A stretch of 13,159 bases of DNA, taken from QHWK01 sp035315685 (GTDB lineage: Bacteria > Acidobacteriota > Vicinamibacteria > Vicinamibacterales > CAVVIG01). The notes beneath the pieces are model-generated. The model did no database searches, was not told where the DNA came from, and saw only the letters and a program-made list of their open reading frames with translations. The stretch lies in NCBI GenBank assembly GCA_035315685.1, contig DATFXR010000051.1, positions 1 to 13,159 of the forward strand, read 5' to 3'. The position numbers and the translations under genes were made by a program. Shown here piece by piece: positions 1 through 8,255 of the stretch. The first letter of the stretch is position 1; every line of letters starts with the position of its first letter.

Positions 1-387
1 GTTTCCGCCGCGACCGGCGGCGCGAAGAAACGAGCCTCCGATCGCGACGAGCGCCGCGACCTGGCCGGGGGCGAAACGAGCCGGACTCGATTGCAGGGCG
101 GAAAACGCGTCCGCTCGCGCGACGGCGAGTGTGCGCTCGGCGGCCTTGAGCGCATCCGCGCCGGCGCTGATCGCAGCGGCGCTGCGCGGCACGGTCAGCG
201 TCGCCGCAACCAGGCGATCCCGAGCCGCTGCCGCCGCGTCAGCGAGCGGCGCAATCGCGGCCGTCAGTTCGGTGAGCGCCTGCGTCTGCTGCGGAGAGAT
301 GCCCGGAATACCGGCCGCTTGCTGTGCGACGATGCTGGCGCCGACGATCGCGACGAGCAGCCCGGCGAGAGCGAGGTGACGCGCCAT
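1..387 (-). CDS. N-terminal part of an exported protein of unknown function (runs off the window)
   Basis: An open minus-strand frame begins with ATG at 387-385 and stays open to the window edge, giving about 129 residues. A purine-rich GAAAGG stretch sits a suitable distance upstream of the ATG. The first 22 residues have a short charged start (MARH), a hydrophobic core (LALAGLLVAIVGASIV) and AQQ, which reads as a Sec signal peptide cleaved near VAQ|Q. The next 105 or so residues are Ala-rich and helical in character (for example ISPQQTQALTELTAAIAPLA), with no catalytic motif I recognise. The gene starts 41 bp after the transporter fusion gene on the same strand, so it is probably the last known member of the ABC operon. 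By context it could be a periplasmic or secreted enzyme acting on rhamnose-containing glycans, but nothing in the visible part shows this. The frame and signal peptide are fairly certain and the function is unknown. Confidence 0.7.
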   Translation of the reverse strand, partial: MARHLALAGLLVAIVGASIVAQQAAGIPGISPQQTQALTELTAAIAPLADAAAAARDRLVAATLTVPRSAAAISAGADALKAAERTLAVARADAFSALQSSPARFAPGQVAALVAIGGSFLRAAGRGGN

Positions 388-428
388 CTTGCTACCTTTC
401 AAACGACATCAATCCCCTGCGCGCAGAG
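388..428. other. Short intercistronic gap
   Basis: These 41 bp separate the fusion gene stop from the exported-protein start. They contain that gene's purine-rich ribosome binding site on the minus strand and no visible hairpin terminator, so read-through is expected. Confidence 0.6.
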
Positions 429-2435
429 TCAGAAGTCGAACCGATCGATATTCTCCTTGTTGAACAACAGCGGCGGCCCGAGAATGATTTCCGACCCGCG
501 GATGGCGACCGTCCCGAGCCTGCCGGCCTGCAGCGACGTCGCCCCCGGACCGATCTTCGAGTCGACGGCGAGGGCAGCGGCAGAGACCGCGAGATAGCCG
601 AGATCGCGCGTGTTCCAGAGCACGACGGTCTGCACGATGCCGGCGTGCACATACGGCTTGTTGATGTTCGGCAGCGACAGCCCGATCACGCGCACCTCCG
701 CTCGCGCCGCCTGGCGCACGGCTTCCGCTGCGCCCGGCACGGCCGGTGCGGAGATCGCCATCATCAGCTTCACGGCGGGATAGACTTTCAGAATCGTCTG
801 CGTCTCGGCGAACGCCTTGTCGCGGTCATCGTCGCTCGGACGAATCGTCGCGAGTTTCAGTTTCGGATACTTCTCCGCCGCACGTTTCTTGATGAACGCA
901 ATCCACTCGTTCTGATTCGCAGCGGTGAGCGCGCCGGTGATGATCGCGAACTCGCCGCTGCCGCCGAGCAGCCGCGCCGCCTCGTCGGTCAGCGCGTTCG
1001 CGATGCCCTCCGACGTCGCCTGGTTGACGAAGAAATCGCGCGCGTCGGGCTCCGCATCGGCGTCCCAGGTCAGCACGCGGATCCCGCGACCGCGCGCCTT
1101 GCGCAGCACGGTCGAGATCGCGGCGCGGTTCTCGACCGCCACGGCGATGGCGTCCACGCCCCGCGTGATCCAGTTCTCGACGAGCTCGTTCTGCTTTGCC
1201 GCGTCCAGGCTGGTCGGGCCGTCCCAGATGAGATCGACGTTGCGCTCCTGCGCCGCTTCCTCCGCCCCGGCGCGGCAGCTCACGAAATACGGATCGCCCT
1301 TCGCCTTCGGCATCACGGCAATCACCGGCCGATGCGCGGCGCCCGCGGGCGCACCTCCCGCGGTCGCTCCGCGGCCGGCCGATGAAATCGAACGGACCAG
1401 CCATACGTTCGTGCCGGCGACGATCAGCGAGCCGGCGATGACGGTGGCGCACAGGACGGCGACTTGCGAATTCCTCACCTCGAATGCTTCCTCCCCAACG
1501 GCAGCCACGGCGGCCGCGCCGCCGCGCCGAGATCGATCGAGCGCGATCGTGACAATGAGCAGCGTGCCGACGAGCACGCCGACCAGTTCGGATGGGAGCG
1601 CCGCCAGATGCAGTCCGTTCTGCAGGACGGCGATCGTCGTCAGGCCACCGAGCGTGCCCCACAGCCCGCCGCGCCCGCCGAACACCGAGGTGCCGCCGAG
1701 CACGACAGCGGCGATCGCATCGAGCTCGTAACCGGTACCCGCATCGGCCCGCGCCTGACCGAGGTGCGCAACATACACCACCGCCGCGATGCTGGCGACG
1801 AGTCCGGAAAGAACGTAGGCCAGTCCGACGCGGCGCGCAACGGGAATGCCCGCGTAACGCGCCCCGGCCGCCGTGAATCCGATGGCGTACCAGGCGCGCC
1901 CGATGATCGATCGATGCAGCAGCACCACGTACGCGGCGAAGATGGCCACCAACAGCGGCAGCTGCGTCGGCACGACGCCCCAGATGTAGCCCTGGCCGAG
2001 ACGCAGGAGCGACGCCGGGAACCCGGAATAGTTCACCGCACCGCGGGTGACGCCCTCGGCAAGCCCGCGAAACAGCGACAGCGACGCCAGCGTGACGATC
2101 AACGGCGGCACGTTCAGCGCCGCGATCAGGCATGCGTTCAACAAACCGCCGGCGCAGCCGATCGCGAGCGCGACGGCGACCGCGACGCCGGACGACCAGC
2201 CCCAGTCGCGTGACGCCGCGCCGAACATCACCGCGGCGAGCCCCATCATCGCGCCGACTGACAGATCGATGCCGCCTGTCACGACGACCGGCGTCATCGC
2301 AATCGCCAGCAGCCCGACCTCGACGCCGAGACGGGTGACCTCGAAGAAATTCGCCAGCGTCAGAAAGTTCGGGGCGATCAGGCCGAACAGCGCGATTTCG
2401 AACGCGAGCGCGCCGACCAGCGCCCGGCTAGACAC
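429..2435 (-). CDS. rhaQ: Sugar (rhamnose-type) ABC transporter: permease fused to substrate-binding protein
   Basis: A 668-residue fusion. Residues 1-300 are a BPD_transp_2 (RbsC/LsrC-like) permease with several hydrophobic segments, the GGIDLSVGAMM motif (54-64) and the VVLGGTSVFGGRGG loop (244-257). Residues 325-347 form one more hydrophobic helix, followed by a Gly/Ala-rich linker (about 351-367). Residues 369-668 are a type-I periplasmic-binding-protein domain starting at PVIAVMPKAKGDPYF. It ends in GRLGTVAIRGSEIILGPP and FNKENIDRFDF, which resembles the C-terminus of rhizobial RhaS as I remember it. In relatives the permease (RhaQ) and binding protein (RhaS) are separate. If the permease C-terminus is cytoplasmic, the extra helix would place the binding domain in the periplasm as a tethered receptor. 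The start is GTG at 2435, overlapping the previous stop by 8 bp (GTGTCTAG). An internal GTG at codon 320 (1478-1476) lies 11 nt after GGAGG, so a separate binding protein might also be made. The rhamnose assignment rests on similarity and neighbours. Confidence 0.88.
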   Translation of the reverse strand: MSSRALVGALAFEIALFGLIAPNFLTLANFFEVTRLGVEVGLLAIAMTPVVVTGGIDLSVGAMMGLAAVMFGAASRDWGWSSGVAVAVALAIGCAGGLLNACLIAALNVPPLIVTLASLSLFRGLAEGVTRGAVNYSGFPASLLRLGQGYIWGVVPTQLPLLVAIFAAYVVLLHRSIIGRAWYAIGFTAAGARYAGIPVARRVGLAYVLSGLVASIAAVVYVAHLGQARADAGTGYELDAIAAVVLGGTSVFGGRGGLWGTLGGLTTIAVLQNGLHLAALPSELVGVLVGTLLIVTIALDRSRRGGAAAVAAVGEEAFEVRNSQVAVLCATVIAGSLIVAGTNVWLVRSISSAGRGATAGGAPAGAAHRPVIAVMPKAKGDPYFVSCRAGAEEAAQERNVDLIWDGPTSLDAAKQNELVENWITRGVDAIAVAVENRAAISTVLRKARGRGIRVLTWDADAEPDARDFFVNQATSEGIANALTDEAARLLGGSGEFAIITGALTAANQNEWIAFIKKRAAEKYPKLKLATIRPSDDDRDKAFAETQTILKVYPAVKLMMAISAPAVPGAAEAVRQAARAEVRVIGLSLPNINKPYVHAGIVQTVVLWNTRDLGYLAVSAAALAVDSKIGPGATSLQAGRLGTVAIRGSEIILGPPLLFNKENIDRFDF

Positions 2436-3378
2436 CGGCGGCGCTCGTGCGCGTGAACCGCGCGCCGCGCGGAAGGCGGGCGGCGTCGATGGTGACCGCG
2501 GCGAGGATGATCAGCCCTTGCAGCGCCCGTTCCCACTGCGCGCTCACGCCGAGGAATGTCAACGCCGGTCCGGCCGCCCCGAGGAGGATCACACCGAGCA
2601 GCGTCCCCGTGACCGTGCCGCGTCCACCGGTGATCGCCGTCCCGCCGACGACGACGGCAGCGATGACTTTCATTTCGAGTCCGAGGCCGGTGTTGCTTGG
2701 AATCTGGTTGAACCGGACGGAATTCAACAGCGCTGCCAGTCCGGTGAGCCCTCCGGCAATCGTGTACACAACCAGCTTCACGGCGGCGGTGTCGATGCCG
2801 GCGAGCCGCGCGGCCTCGGCGCTGGATCCGGTCGCGTACACCATCCGGCCCGCCGCGACATGGCGCAGCGTCCCGGCGACCGCCGCGACGAGAGTCGTCA
2901 CCATCGCCGCGGCGACGATCGGGAACAGCGACTGCGTGAGACCCAGGTACTGAAAACGCTGCGGCAGGTCTTCGATCCACGCGCCCTGCGTGCTCCACCG
3001 CAGCGCGTCGCGGAGCCCCACCATCGCGGCGAGCGTCGCGACAATCGACGGGATCCGTCCGTACGCGACAAGGACGCCGTTCAGCGCACCGAGCGCTGCG
3101 CCGATCATGCACGCTGCCGCGCCGGCGGCTGGAAGCGGCGCACCGCTCTTTGCGACCACGCCGGAGACAACGCTGCAGATTGCGAACGCGGAACCGGCGG
3201 AGATGTCGATCTCGCCGGTGAGGATGACGAGCATCGTGCCGACCGCGGCGACGAGGACCGGCATGTTGACGAGGAAGAGATCGCGAAGATTCTCCGCGGA
3301 GAAATACGACGGCGCGGTGGCCGCGAGGACGATCGCGAGCAGCAGGATGGCGATCCCGACCGACCATTCACGCCGCAT
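2428..3378 (-). CDS. rhaP: Sugar (rhamnose-type) ABC transporter permease
   Basis: A 316-residue inner-membrane protein of the BPD_transp_2 family (RbsC/LsrC/RhaP-like), a normal full length for the family. It is strongly hydrophobic throughout. It carries GEIDISAG (55-62), the family's conserved loop after the second or third membrane segment, and AVVVGGTAITGGRGTVTG (241-258) near the C-terminus. ATGSSAEAARLAGI (about 182-195) lies in the cytoplasmic loop that should contact the ATPase. It would form a heterodimeric channel with the permease half of the next gene. The start is ATG at 3378, which overlaps the stop of the ATPase gene by 11 bp (ATGCGGCGTGA). No clear Shine-Dalgarno is visible, so translation is probably coupled. 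The name follows the rhizobial rhaT-P-Q order. Family membership is secure, whereas substrate identity is inferred from the locus. Confidence 0.9.
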   Translation of the reverse strand: MRREWSVGIAILLLAIVLAATAPSYFSAENLRDLFLVNMPVLVAAVGTMLVILTGEIDISAGSAFAICSVVSGVVAKSGAPLPAAGAAACMIGAALGALNGVLVAYGRIPSIVATLAAMVGLRDALRWSTQGAWIEDLPQRFQYLGLTQSLFPIVAAAMVTTLVAAVAGTLRHVAAGRMVYATGSSAEAARLAGIDTAAVKLVVYTIAGGLTGLAALLNSVRFNQIPSNTGLGLEMKVIAAVVVGGTAITGGRGTVTGTLLGVILLGAAGPALTFLGVSAQWERALQGLIILAAVTIDAARLPRGARFTRTSAAGV

Positions 3379-4894
3379 GGCCGAGCGCCAGCGCCATCAC
3401 CGCCTGCGACGTGGCCTGGTCGCGCAAGAGCGTGCCCGCGAGCGCACCGCGGCGCATCACCGCCACCCGATCCGCCATCGCGAGCAGCTCCGGCAGGTCC
3501 GACGAGATCATCACGATCGCCACGCCGCGTTCGGCGAGCCGTTCGATGATCCCGTGAATCTCGGCCTTCGCGCCGATGTCGATGCCCTGGGTCGGTTCGT
3601 CGAGGATGAGGATCGCGGGCTCGATCGAGAGCCAGCGCGCGAGCGCCACCTTCTGCTGGTTGCCGCCCGACAGGCCGCCGACTTCCGCGTCGACCGACGA
3701 AGTCCTGATGCGCAGCTGCTCGACGTATCTCGCGGCGGCGCGCCGTTCGGCGGCCCCGTCGATCAAGCCGCCGGCGGAGACGGCCGGCAGATTGTTGAGC
3801 GTCGTGTTCGCCGCCACCGACAGGTCCGCGATCACCCCGTGCCGCGGGCGATCTTCGGGCACATACGCAATGCCGAGCCGGATGGCGTCGGCGGGCGTGT
3901 CGATCCGTGCGGGCGTGCCGTTGACGAGGATCTCCCCGCCGTCGAGCGGCGTGAGGCCGAACACCGTTTCAGCCAACTCGGTGCGTCCCGATCCGACGAG
4001 GCCCGCGAGGCCCAGGATCTCGCCGCGGTGGACCGTCAGCGAAACCTGGCGGACACCGCGCGCCGCGTTTGCCACCTCGGACAACTGGAGCGCCGGCGTC
4101 CCCGGTGCCCGACGGGTGTCCGACACCTGTCTGGCGCCATACAGTGCGGCCAGGTCTCGGCCGACCATCAGTCGCACCAGCTCGTCGCGATCGATCTCGT
4201 CACGCGCGCGCGTGGCAATCGACTCACCGTCGCGCAGGACGGTCAACCGATCGGCCACGGCAAATATCTCCTCGAGCTTGTGGGAAATGTAGACGATCCC
4301 GGTGCCACGGGCGCGCAGGTGTCGTACGACGTCGAGGAGATGGTCGACTTCGCGATCGGTCAGCGACGCCGTCGGCTCGTCCATGATCAGGATCCGCGCG
4401 TCGGCGTCGATCGCCTTCGCGATCTCGACGAGCTGACGCTCCGGCATGCTCAGCGTCACGGCGCGGCGATCGGGATCGATCGCCGCGCCGATCTGCTCGA
4501 ACAGCTCGCGCGCGCGCTGGCGGTGCCCCTGCCAGTCTACGCGCCGCAGCAGTCCGGCGCCTTCGCGCGGCAGCGCGATGTTCTCGGCGACGGTCAGGTC
4601 CGGAAACAGCGCCGGCTGCTGGTAAATCGCGGCGATGCCGAGCGCCCGCGCCGCCGCCGGATCGAGGTGGGCGACGCGTCGACCGCCGACCGTGAGCGTT
4701 CCCGAGTCGGCCAGCTCGGCGCCGGTGATGATCTTGATGAGCGTTGATTTGCCGGCGCCATTCTCGCCGACCAGCGCATGCACCTCGCCCGGAGAGAGAT
4801 CGAAGGACACGCCGCGCAGGGCGTGCACGCCGGCAAACGATTTGGTGACCGCAACCGCTTGGAGCAGGTGGCTGGACACGGCCGGACAGATCAT
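3368..4894 (-). CDS. rhaT: Sugar (rhamnose-type) ABC transporter ATP-binding protein, two nucleotide-binding domains
   Basis: A 508-residue cytoplasmic ATPase with duplicated nucleotide-binding domains, as in RbsA/MglA/LsrA and rhizobial RhaT (not the E. coli RhaT symporter). In domain 1, Walker A is GENGAGKST (43-51), the signature is the degenerate LSMPERQLVEIAKA (148-161) and Walker B is ILIMDEPTASLT (168-179). In domain 2, Walker A is the degenerate GLVGSGRTEL (298-307, no lysine), the signature is intact LSGGNQQKV (408-416) and Walker B is ILILDEPTQGID (428-439). This pairing of an intact Walker A in one half with an intact signature in the other is normal for the family. I chose ATG at 4894. 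The longer reading starts with TTG at 4927 inside an inverted-repeat arm and adds 11 residues that do not look conserved. Neither start has a strong Shine-Dalgarno. It is the first gene of the transporter operon. Confidence 0.92.
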   Translation of the reverse strand: MICPAVSSHLLQAVAVTKSFAGVHALRGVSFDLSPGEVHALVGENGAGKSTLIKIITGAELADSGTLTVGGRRVAHLDPAAARALGIAAIYQQPALFPDLTVAENIALPREGAGLLRRVDWQGHRQRARELFEQIGAAIDPDRRAVTLSMPERQLVEIAKAIDADARILIMDEPTASLTDREVDHLLDVVRHLRARGTGIVYISHKLEEIFAVADRLTVLRDGESIATRARDEIDRDELVRLMVGRDLAALYGARQVSDTRRAPGTPALQLSEVANAARGVRQVSLTVHRGEILGLAGLVGSGRTELAETVFGLTPLDGGEILVNGTPARIDTPADAIRLGIAYVPEDRPRHGVIADLSVAANTTLNNLPAVSAGGLIDGAAERRAAARYVEQLRIRTSSVDAEVGGLSGGNQQKVALARWLSIEPAILILDEPTQGIDIGAKAEIHGIIERLAERGVAIVMISSDLPELLAMADRVAVMRRGALAGTLLRDQATSQAVMALALGHAA

Positions 4895-4922
4895 AGCGAT
4901 AGACGGGCTGCGGTGCGGCAGC

Positions 4923-5030
4923 GGCAATTAAGAATTAAGAATTTGGAATTAAGAATTCGTACCAGTCCGTCGAATCAGCCTCGACGCGAGTCACGAATTC
5001 TTAATTCTCACTTCTTGATTCTTAATTGCC
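4923..5030. repeat. AT-rich 38-bp inverted repeat made of heptamer units
   Basis: The arms at 4923-4960 and 4993-5030 are inverted copies matching at 34 of 38 positions, separated by a 32-bp GC-richer spacer. Each arm is GGC followed by five degenerate copies of a 7-mer with consensus AATTAAG. The element is strikingly AT-rich against GC-rich surroundings. It lies 30 bp after the receptor stop codon and 28 bp before the chosen ATPase start, so a transcript crossing it would fold into a very long hairpin. It could terminate or attenuate read-through, protect an mRNA end, or be a small non-autonomous mobile element. A 3-bp AGC flanks both sides, which is too short to prove target-site duplication. 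The rest of the 4895-5060 gap shows no convincing promoter or gene. Confidence 0.85.
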
Positions 5031-5060
5031 AGCCGCCACATCCCAGCGATCACGCCGCAA

Positions 5061-8000
5061 CTACCACACGAACCGCAGTCCGAACTGCGTCGTGCGCCCA
5101 TCGTCGGCCGTCGTGATGGTGCCGACGGTGCCGTTGGAGATGTTGAGATCGGGCGTGCCGAAGTTCGCGTGGTTCAGCAGATTGAAGATCTCGAACCGGA
5201 ATTCGAGCCGCGCCTTGTTCACGGGGAAGCGTTTGCTGAGCGACATGTCCACGCGCTGCGTTCCCGGTCCGCGAACCGTATTGCGCCCCGCCGCGCCCTG
5301 CGTGCCATTGGCGGCAACGGTGTAGGCGGTTGGATCGAACCAGTGGTCGGGCGTCGGATTGTCGATGTTGCCGCCGTCGCCGTCGCGGCCCGGCGCGAAA
5401 TTCACGCGCTGCGGGATGAAGGATCCGCACTGGCAGACGTTGGTGGACGTCACCGAGTACGGGAAGCCGGACGCCAGGCGAATCACACCCTGCACCTGCC
5501 ACCCGCCGAACGCGTAGGCGCCGGCGCCGCCGGACGACAGAAACGGCTTGCCGGGGCCGAACGGAAGTTCGTACCCGCCGCTGATCGCGGCGCGATGCCG
5601 CTGGTCGTAGCGCGCGGGACCCTCGTCCGCGTTCAGGTTGGTTGCGAACGCCGTGTCGTTCGCCTCGATCTCACCCGAGCCGTTGTCGGTGCTCTTCGAC
5701 ACCTGGTAGTTGCCGAGGAAGAACAGGCCGTCCGAGTAGCGCTTCTCGAAGCGGAACGAGAGGCCGTTGAAGCGCGCCCATCCCTCGTCAGACGAGTACA
5801 GGATCGCCGACTGGAACGCTGGATACGGGACCCGCGTCGCGATCGGCGTCGTGCCCGGCGCCGCCTGGTTGATGTTGTAGCGCTTGTGCTCGTTGTAGGC
5901 GCGGCTGCCGGTGTAGGCGACTTCGAAGACGTAGTCGTGCCCGAGCGACCGCTGGACGTTCGCGTTCCACTGCGTCGTGTACGCCGAGCGATTGGCCGGA
6001 TCCATCGAGAACGGCGCCGGGAACTGTGGAATGTTGTTCAGATCCGGGAACAGCGCGTCCACCGGGAACTGGAGCTGCGTCGAGGTCGGCTGCAGCGAGT
6101 ACTGGCCGTAGTACGGCGGCACCAGGCGCGAGAACTGCAGCTCGTTCAGATTGAGGTTGTCGTAGTAGACGCCGAAGCCGGAGCGCAGCACCGTCCGCTC
6201 GTTCAGATCGTAGGTCACGCCGACGCGCGGCCCCCAGTTGTTGAGATCCTTTTGCAGGATCCCGGCCGGATAGAAGTCGTTCTGCGGAATCACCAGCGGC
6301 ACGAGCTGCGCGGGCAGGCTGGTCGGCAGCGTGTGGTAGCCGATCTTGCCACTCGCCGCGTCGAAGGATCCCTCGATGCCGTTGGTCTCGGCCCACGGCG
6401 CGAGATACTCCCAGCGGATGCCCATCTGCACGGTCAGCCGGTCGCTCGCCTGCCAGTTGTCGTCGAAGAACGGCGCGAAGGTCGGCGACGTGTAGGTCGA
6501 GCGCGAGCTGCCGAACGCGCCGGTGCACGTCGAGCAATACCCCAGGAGGAAGTCGGCAACCGGGTTACCCGAGAACTGTCCGTTGAAGGTGAAGCCGCCG
6601 CGCGGAGGGACCTCGGTGAGATGCTCGAAGTGGCGATACTGCGCCTGCAGACCGAAACGGATGTTGTGGTGCCCCTTCACCCAGCTCGTCGCGTTCGAGA
6701 CGCTGACGATGTTCTCGGTCGCGCCCTGCGTGATCCCGCCCTCGCCGTTGCCGCTGAAGCCGGTGAAGGTGAATCCGGGGCGGCCGTAGTCGATCGGATC
6801 GGTGCCGCCGGCAAGATTCTTCAGTCCGATATCGGAGACCCAGTTGCGTCCGTCGAGGCTGATCGGCGCGTTGAGGTGATACGCGTAGTTGTAGCCGACC
6901 CGCGTCTCGTTGACGATTGACGCCGAGACCACCCAGGTGTCGCCAACGGCGAGATTTCGCGCGGTCTGCGGGAAATCGGTGTAGCTGAAGAGCGATGGAT
7001 TGGTCTGCCGGCCGTTGTAGTACATGAACCGCTCGAACAGGTTGTGATGTGCGCTCGCGACCTGGTCGGCCCGGACATCCATCGTGTCCGCATCGTCGTT
7101 GAACGGCTTGATCACTTTGAGATTGTTCGCGCCCGTCTGATTGGGCGGCAGCACCGTCGGGCCGAGCACCTTGGAGAAATTCGAGAAGCGGCTGGCCGGA
7201 ATCTGGTTGCCGGGGAATGCCAGCCCGGTGAGCGGATCGCGGATCGGCGTCGACACACTCGAGAAGTCGCCGGTCAGCCACGCGGGATTCGGCACGCTCC
7301 CGAGCAGCGTCCGATCGGCCTGCGTGCGCAGTCCCTCGTAGCCGCCGAAGATGAACGCCCGGTTCCTGACGATCGGTCCGCCGGCGGTGACGCCGGCCTG
7401 CGTCTTGTCGCCCGGCTTCTGGCCGAAATAATTCTCGGCGTTCAACGCGTCGTCGCGGCGGTAGTCGTAGGCCGAGGCGCTGAAGCGGTTGGTGCCCGAC
7501 TTGGTCACGATCGACACGACCGCCTGGCCCTGTCCGTATTCGGTGGTGAACGAATTGCGCAGGACGTTCACCTCCTGGACGGCGTCGAGCGGCGGATTGA
7601 GCGACAGATTGTTGAAGCGCAGCGAGCGCACGTAGACGCCGTCGATCGCGTAGTTGGTCGAGCTGTCGCGGCCGCCTTCGACCGTGATGTACTGGCTGCG
7701 GCTGCTGCCGGCCGCGCCGAACTGCGTGCCGCGGTTGAACGCCTGCGGTGTGACGCCGGCCGCGAGCGCGGCGAACGCCAGCGGGTTCCGACCGGAGACC
7801 GGCAGATCCTCGATCTGCTTCTGGCCGATCGTCTGTCCGACCGACGCGTTGGACACCTGCAGCAGCGGCGAGGTGCCGATCACGGTGATGTTCTCGGCGA
7901 CGTTGGCCAGCGAGAGCGTGAGCGTCGGCTTCGCGATTTCGCCGTTCCGCAGGATGTAGTCCTTCAGCTCGACGGTGTTGAAGCCGGACAGCTCGACGCG

Positions 8001-8240
8001 GATCACGTACGATGCCGGGGGAAGATTCGGGACGGTGAACCGACCTTCGGCATCGGTGGTGGCGACGCGTTGCGCGTTCGTGCCGGCGTTGATCACCGTC
8101 ACGGTGGCGCCGGGAACCGCCGCGCGCGTCGCGTCGAGGACCTGGCCCGCGATTCCGGCCGAGGCGGACTCCTGCGCCTCCACCGCGCCGCAGAGGAGCA
8201 GCAGTGCGGCCACACTCAGGCTGGTCAGCCTGCGGAACAT
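5061..8240 (-). CDS. TonB-dependent-receptor-like outer-membrane protein with carboxypeptidase-regulatory-like domain
   Basis: A 1059-residue outer-membrane protein. Residues 1-22 are a signal peptide (MFRRLTSLSV, then a hydrophobic run, cleavage near VEA|QE). Residues of about 28-112 form a carboxypeptidase-regulatory-like beta-sandwich (AGQVLDATRAAVPGATVTV, then TTDAEGRFTVPNLPPASY). About 118-250 are plug-like (IEDLPVSGRNPLAF, then VEGGRDSSTNYAIDGVYV, VQEVNVLRNSFTTEYG and VVSIVTKSGTN). The rest is a long beta-barrel rich in aromatic alternation and ending in TTQFGLRFVW with a terminal aromatic residue. The architecture matches the large Oar/SusC-like receptors abundant in Acidobacteriota. 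No clear TonB box was found. Two close cysteine pairs (C569/C572 and C936/C938) could stabilise loops. ATG at 8240 is preferred over GTG at 8246 because AGGAGG sits 8 nt upstream of it. Position beside the importer and regulator suggests uptake of rhamnose-containing oligosaccharides, but the ligand is inferred. Confidence 0.9.
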   Translation of the reverse strand: MFRRLTSLSVAALLLLCGAVEAQESASAGIAGQVLDATRAAVPGATVTVINAGTNAQRVATTDAEGRFTVPNLPPASYVIRVELSGFNTVELKDYILRNGEIAKPTLTLSLANVAENITVIGTSPLLQVSNASVGQTIGQKQIEDLPVSGRNPLAFAALAAGVTPQAFNRGTQFGAAGSSRSQYITVEGGRDSSTNYAIDGVYVRSLRFNNLSLNPPLDAVQEVNVLRNSFTTEYGQGQAVVSIVTKSGTNRFSASAYDYRRDDALNAENYFGQKPGDKTQAGVTAGGPIVRNRAFIFGGYEGLRTQADRTLLGSVPNPAWLTGDFSSVSTPIRDPLTGLAFPGNQIPASRFSNFSKVLGPTVLPPNQTGANNLKVIKPFNDDADTMDVRADQVASAHHNLFERFMYYNGRQTNPSLFSYTDFPQTARNLAVGDTWVVSASIVNETRVGYNYAYHLNAPISLDGRNWVSDIGLKNLAGGTDPIDYGRPGFTFTGFSGNGEGGITQGATENIVSVSNATSWVKGHHNIRFGLQAQYRHFEHLTEVPPRGGFTFNGQFSGNPVADFLLGYCSTCTGAFGSSRSTYTSPTFAPFFDDNWQASDRLTVQMGIRWEYLAPWAETNGIEGSFDAASGKIGYHTLPTSLPAQLVPLVIPQNDFYPAGILQKDLNNWGPRVGVTYDLNERTVLRSGFGVYYDNLNLNELQFSRLVPPYYGQYSLQPTSTQLQFPVDALFPDLNNIPQFPAPFSMDPANRSAYTTQWNANVQRSLGHDYVFEVAYTGSRAYNEHKRYNINQAAPGTTPIATRVPYPAFQSAILYSSDEGWARFNGLSFRFEKRYSDGLFFLGNYQVSKSTDNGSGEIEANDTAFATNLNADEGPARYDQRHRAAISGGYELPFGPGKPFLSSGGAGAYAFGGWQVQGVIRLASGFPYSVTSTNVCQCGSFIPQRVNFAPGRDGDGGNIDNPTPDHWFDPTAYTVAANGTQGAAGRNTVRGPGTQRVDMSLSKRFPVNKARLEFRFEIFNLLNHANFGTPDLNISNGTVGTITTADDGRTTQFGLRFVW

Positions 8241-8248
8241 AAGCACAA

Positions 8249-8254
8249 CCTCCT
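8249..8254 (-). promoter_or_regulatory. Strong Shine-Dalgarno deciding the receptor start
   Basis: The minus strand reads AGGAGG here, a perfect anti-Shine-Dalgarno match. It is 8 nt before the ATG at 8240 but only 2 nt before an in-frame GTG at 8246. The spacing therefore selects the ATG and removes two residues from the longest reading. Confidence 0.85.
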
Positions 8255-8255
8255 G

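Noticed and set aside
826..2133. A 435-residue Arg-rich minus-strand frame inside the fusion gene
   Set aside because: It is the same strand read in another frame of the permease/binding-protein gene and contains no recognisable domain.
4895..4927. TTG start at 4927 for the ATPase gene
   Set aside because: It lies inside the AT-rich inverted-repeat arm, adds non-conserved residues and uses a rare start codon; ATG at 4894 gives the usual family length.
4923..5030. CRISPR-like or transposon interpretation of the heptamer repeats
   Set aside because: There are no regular unique spacers, no cas or transposase genes, and only a 3-bp flanking match, so neither can be supported.
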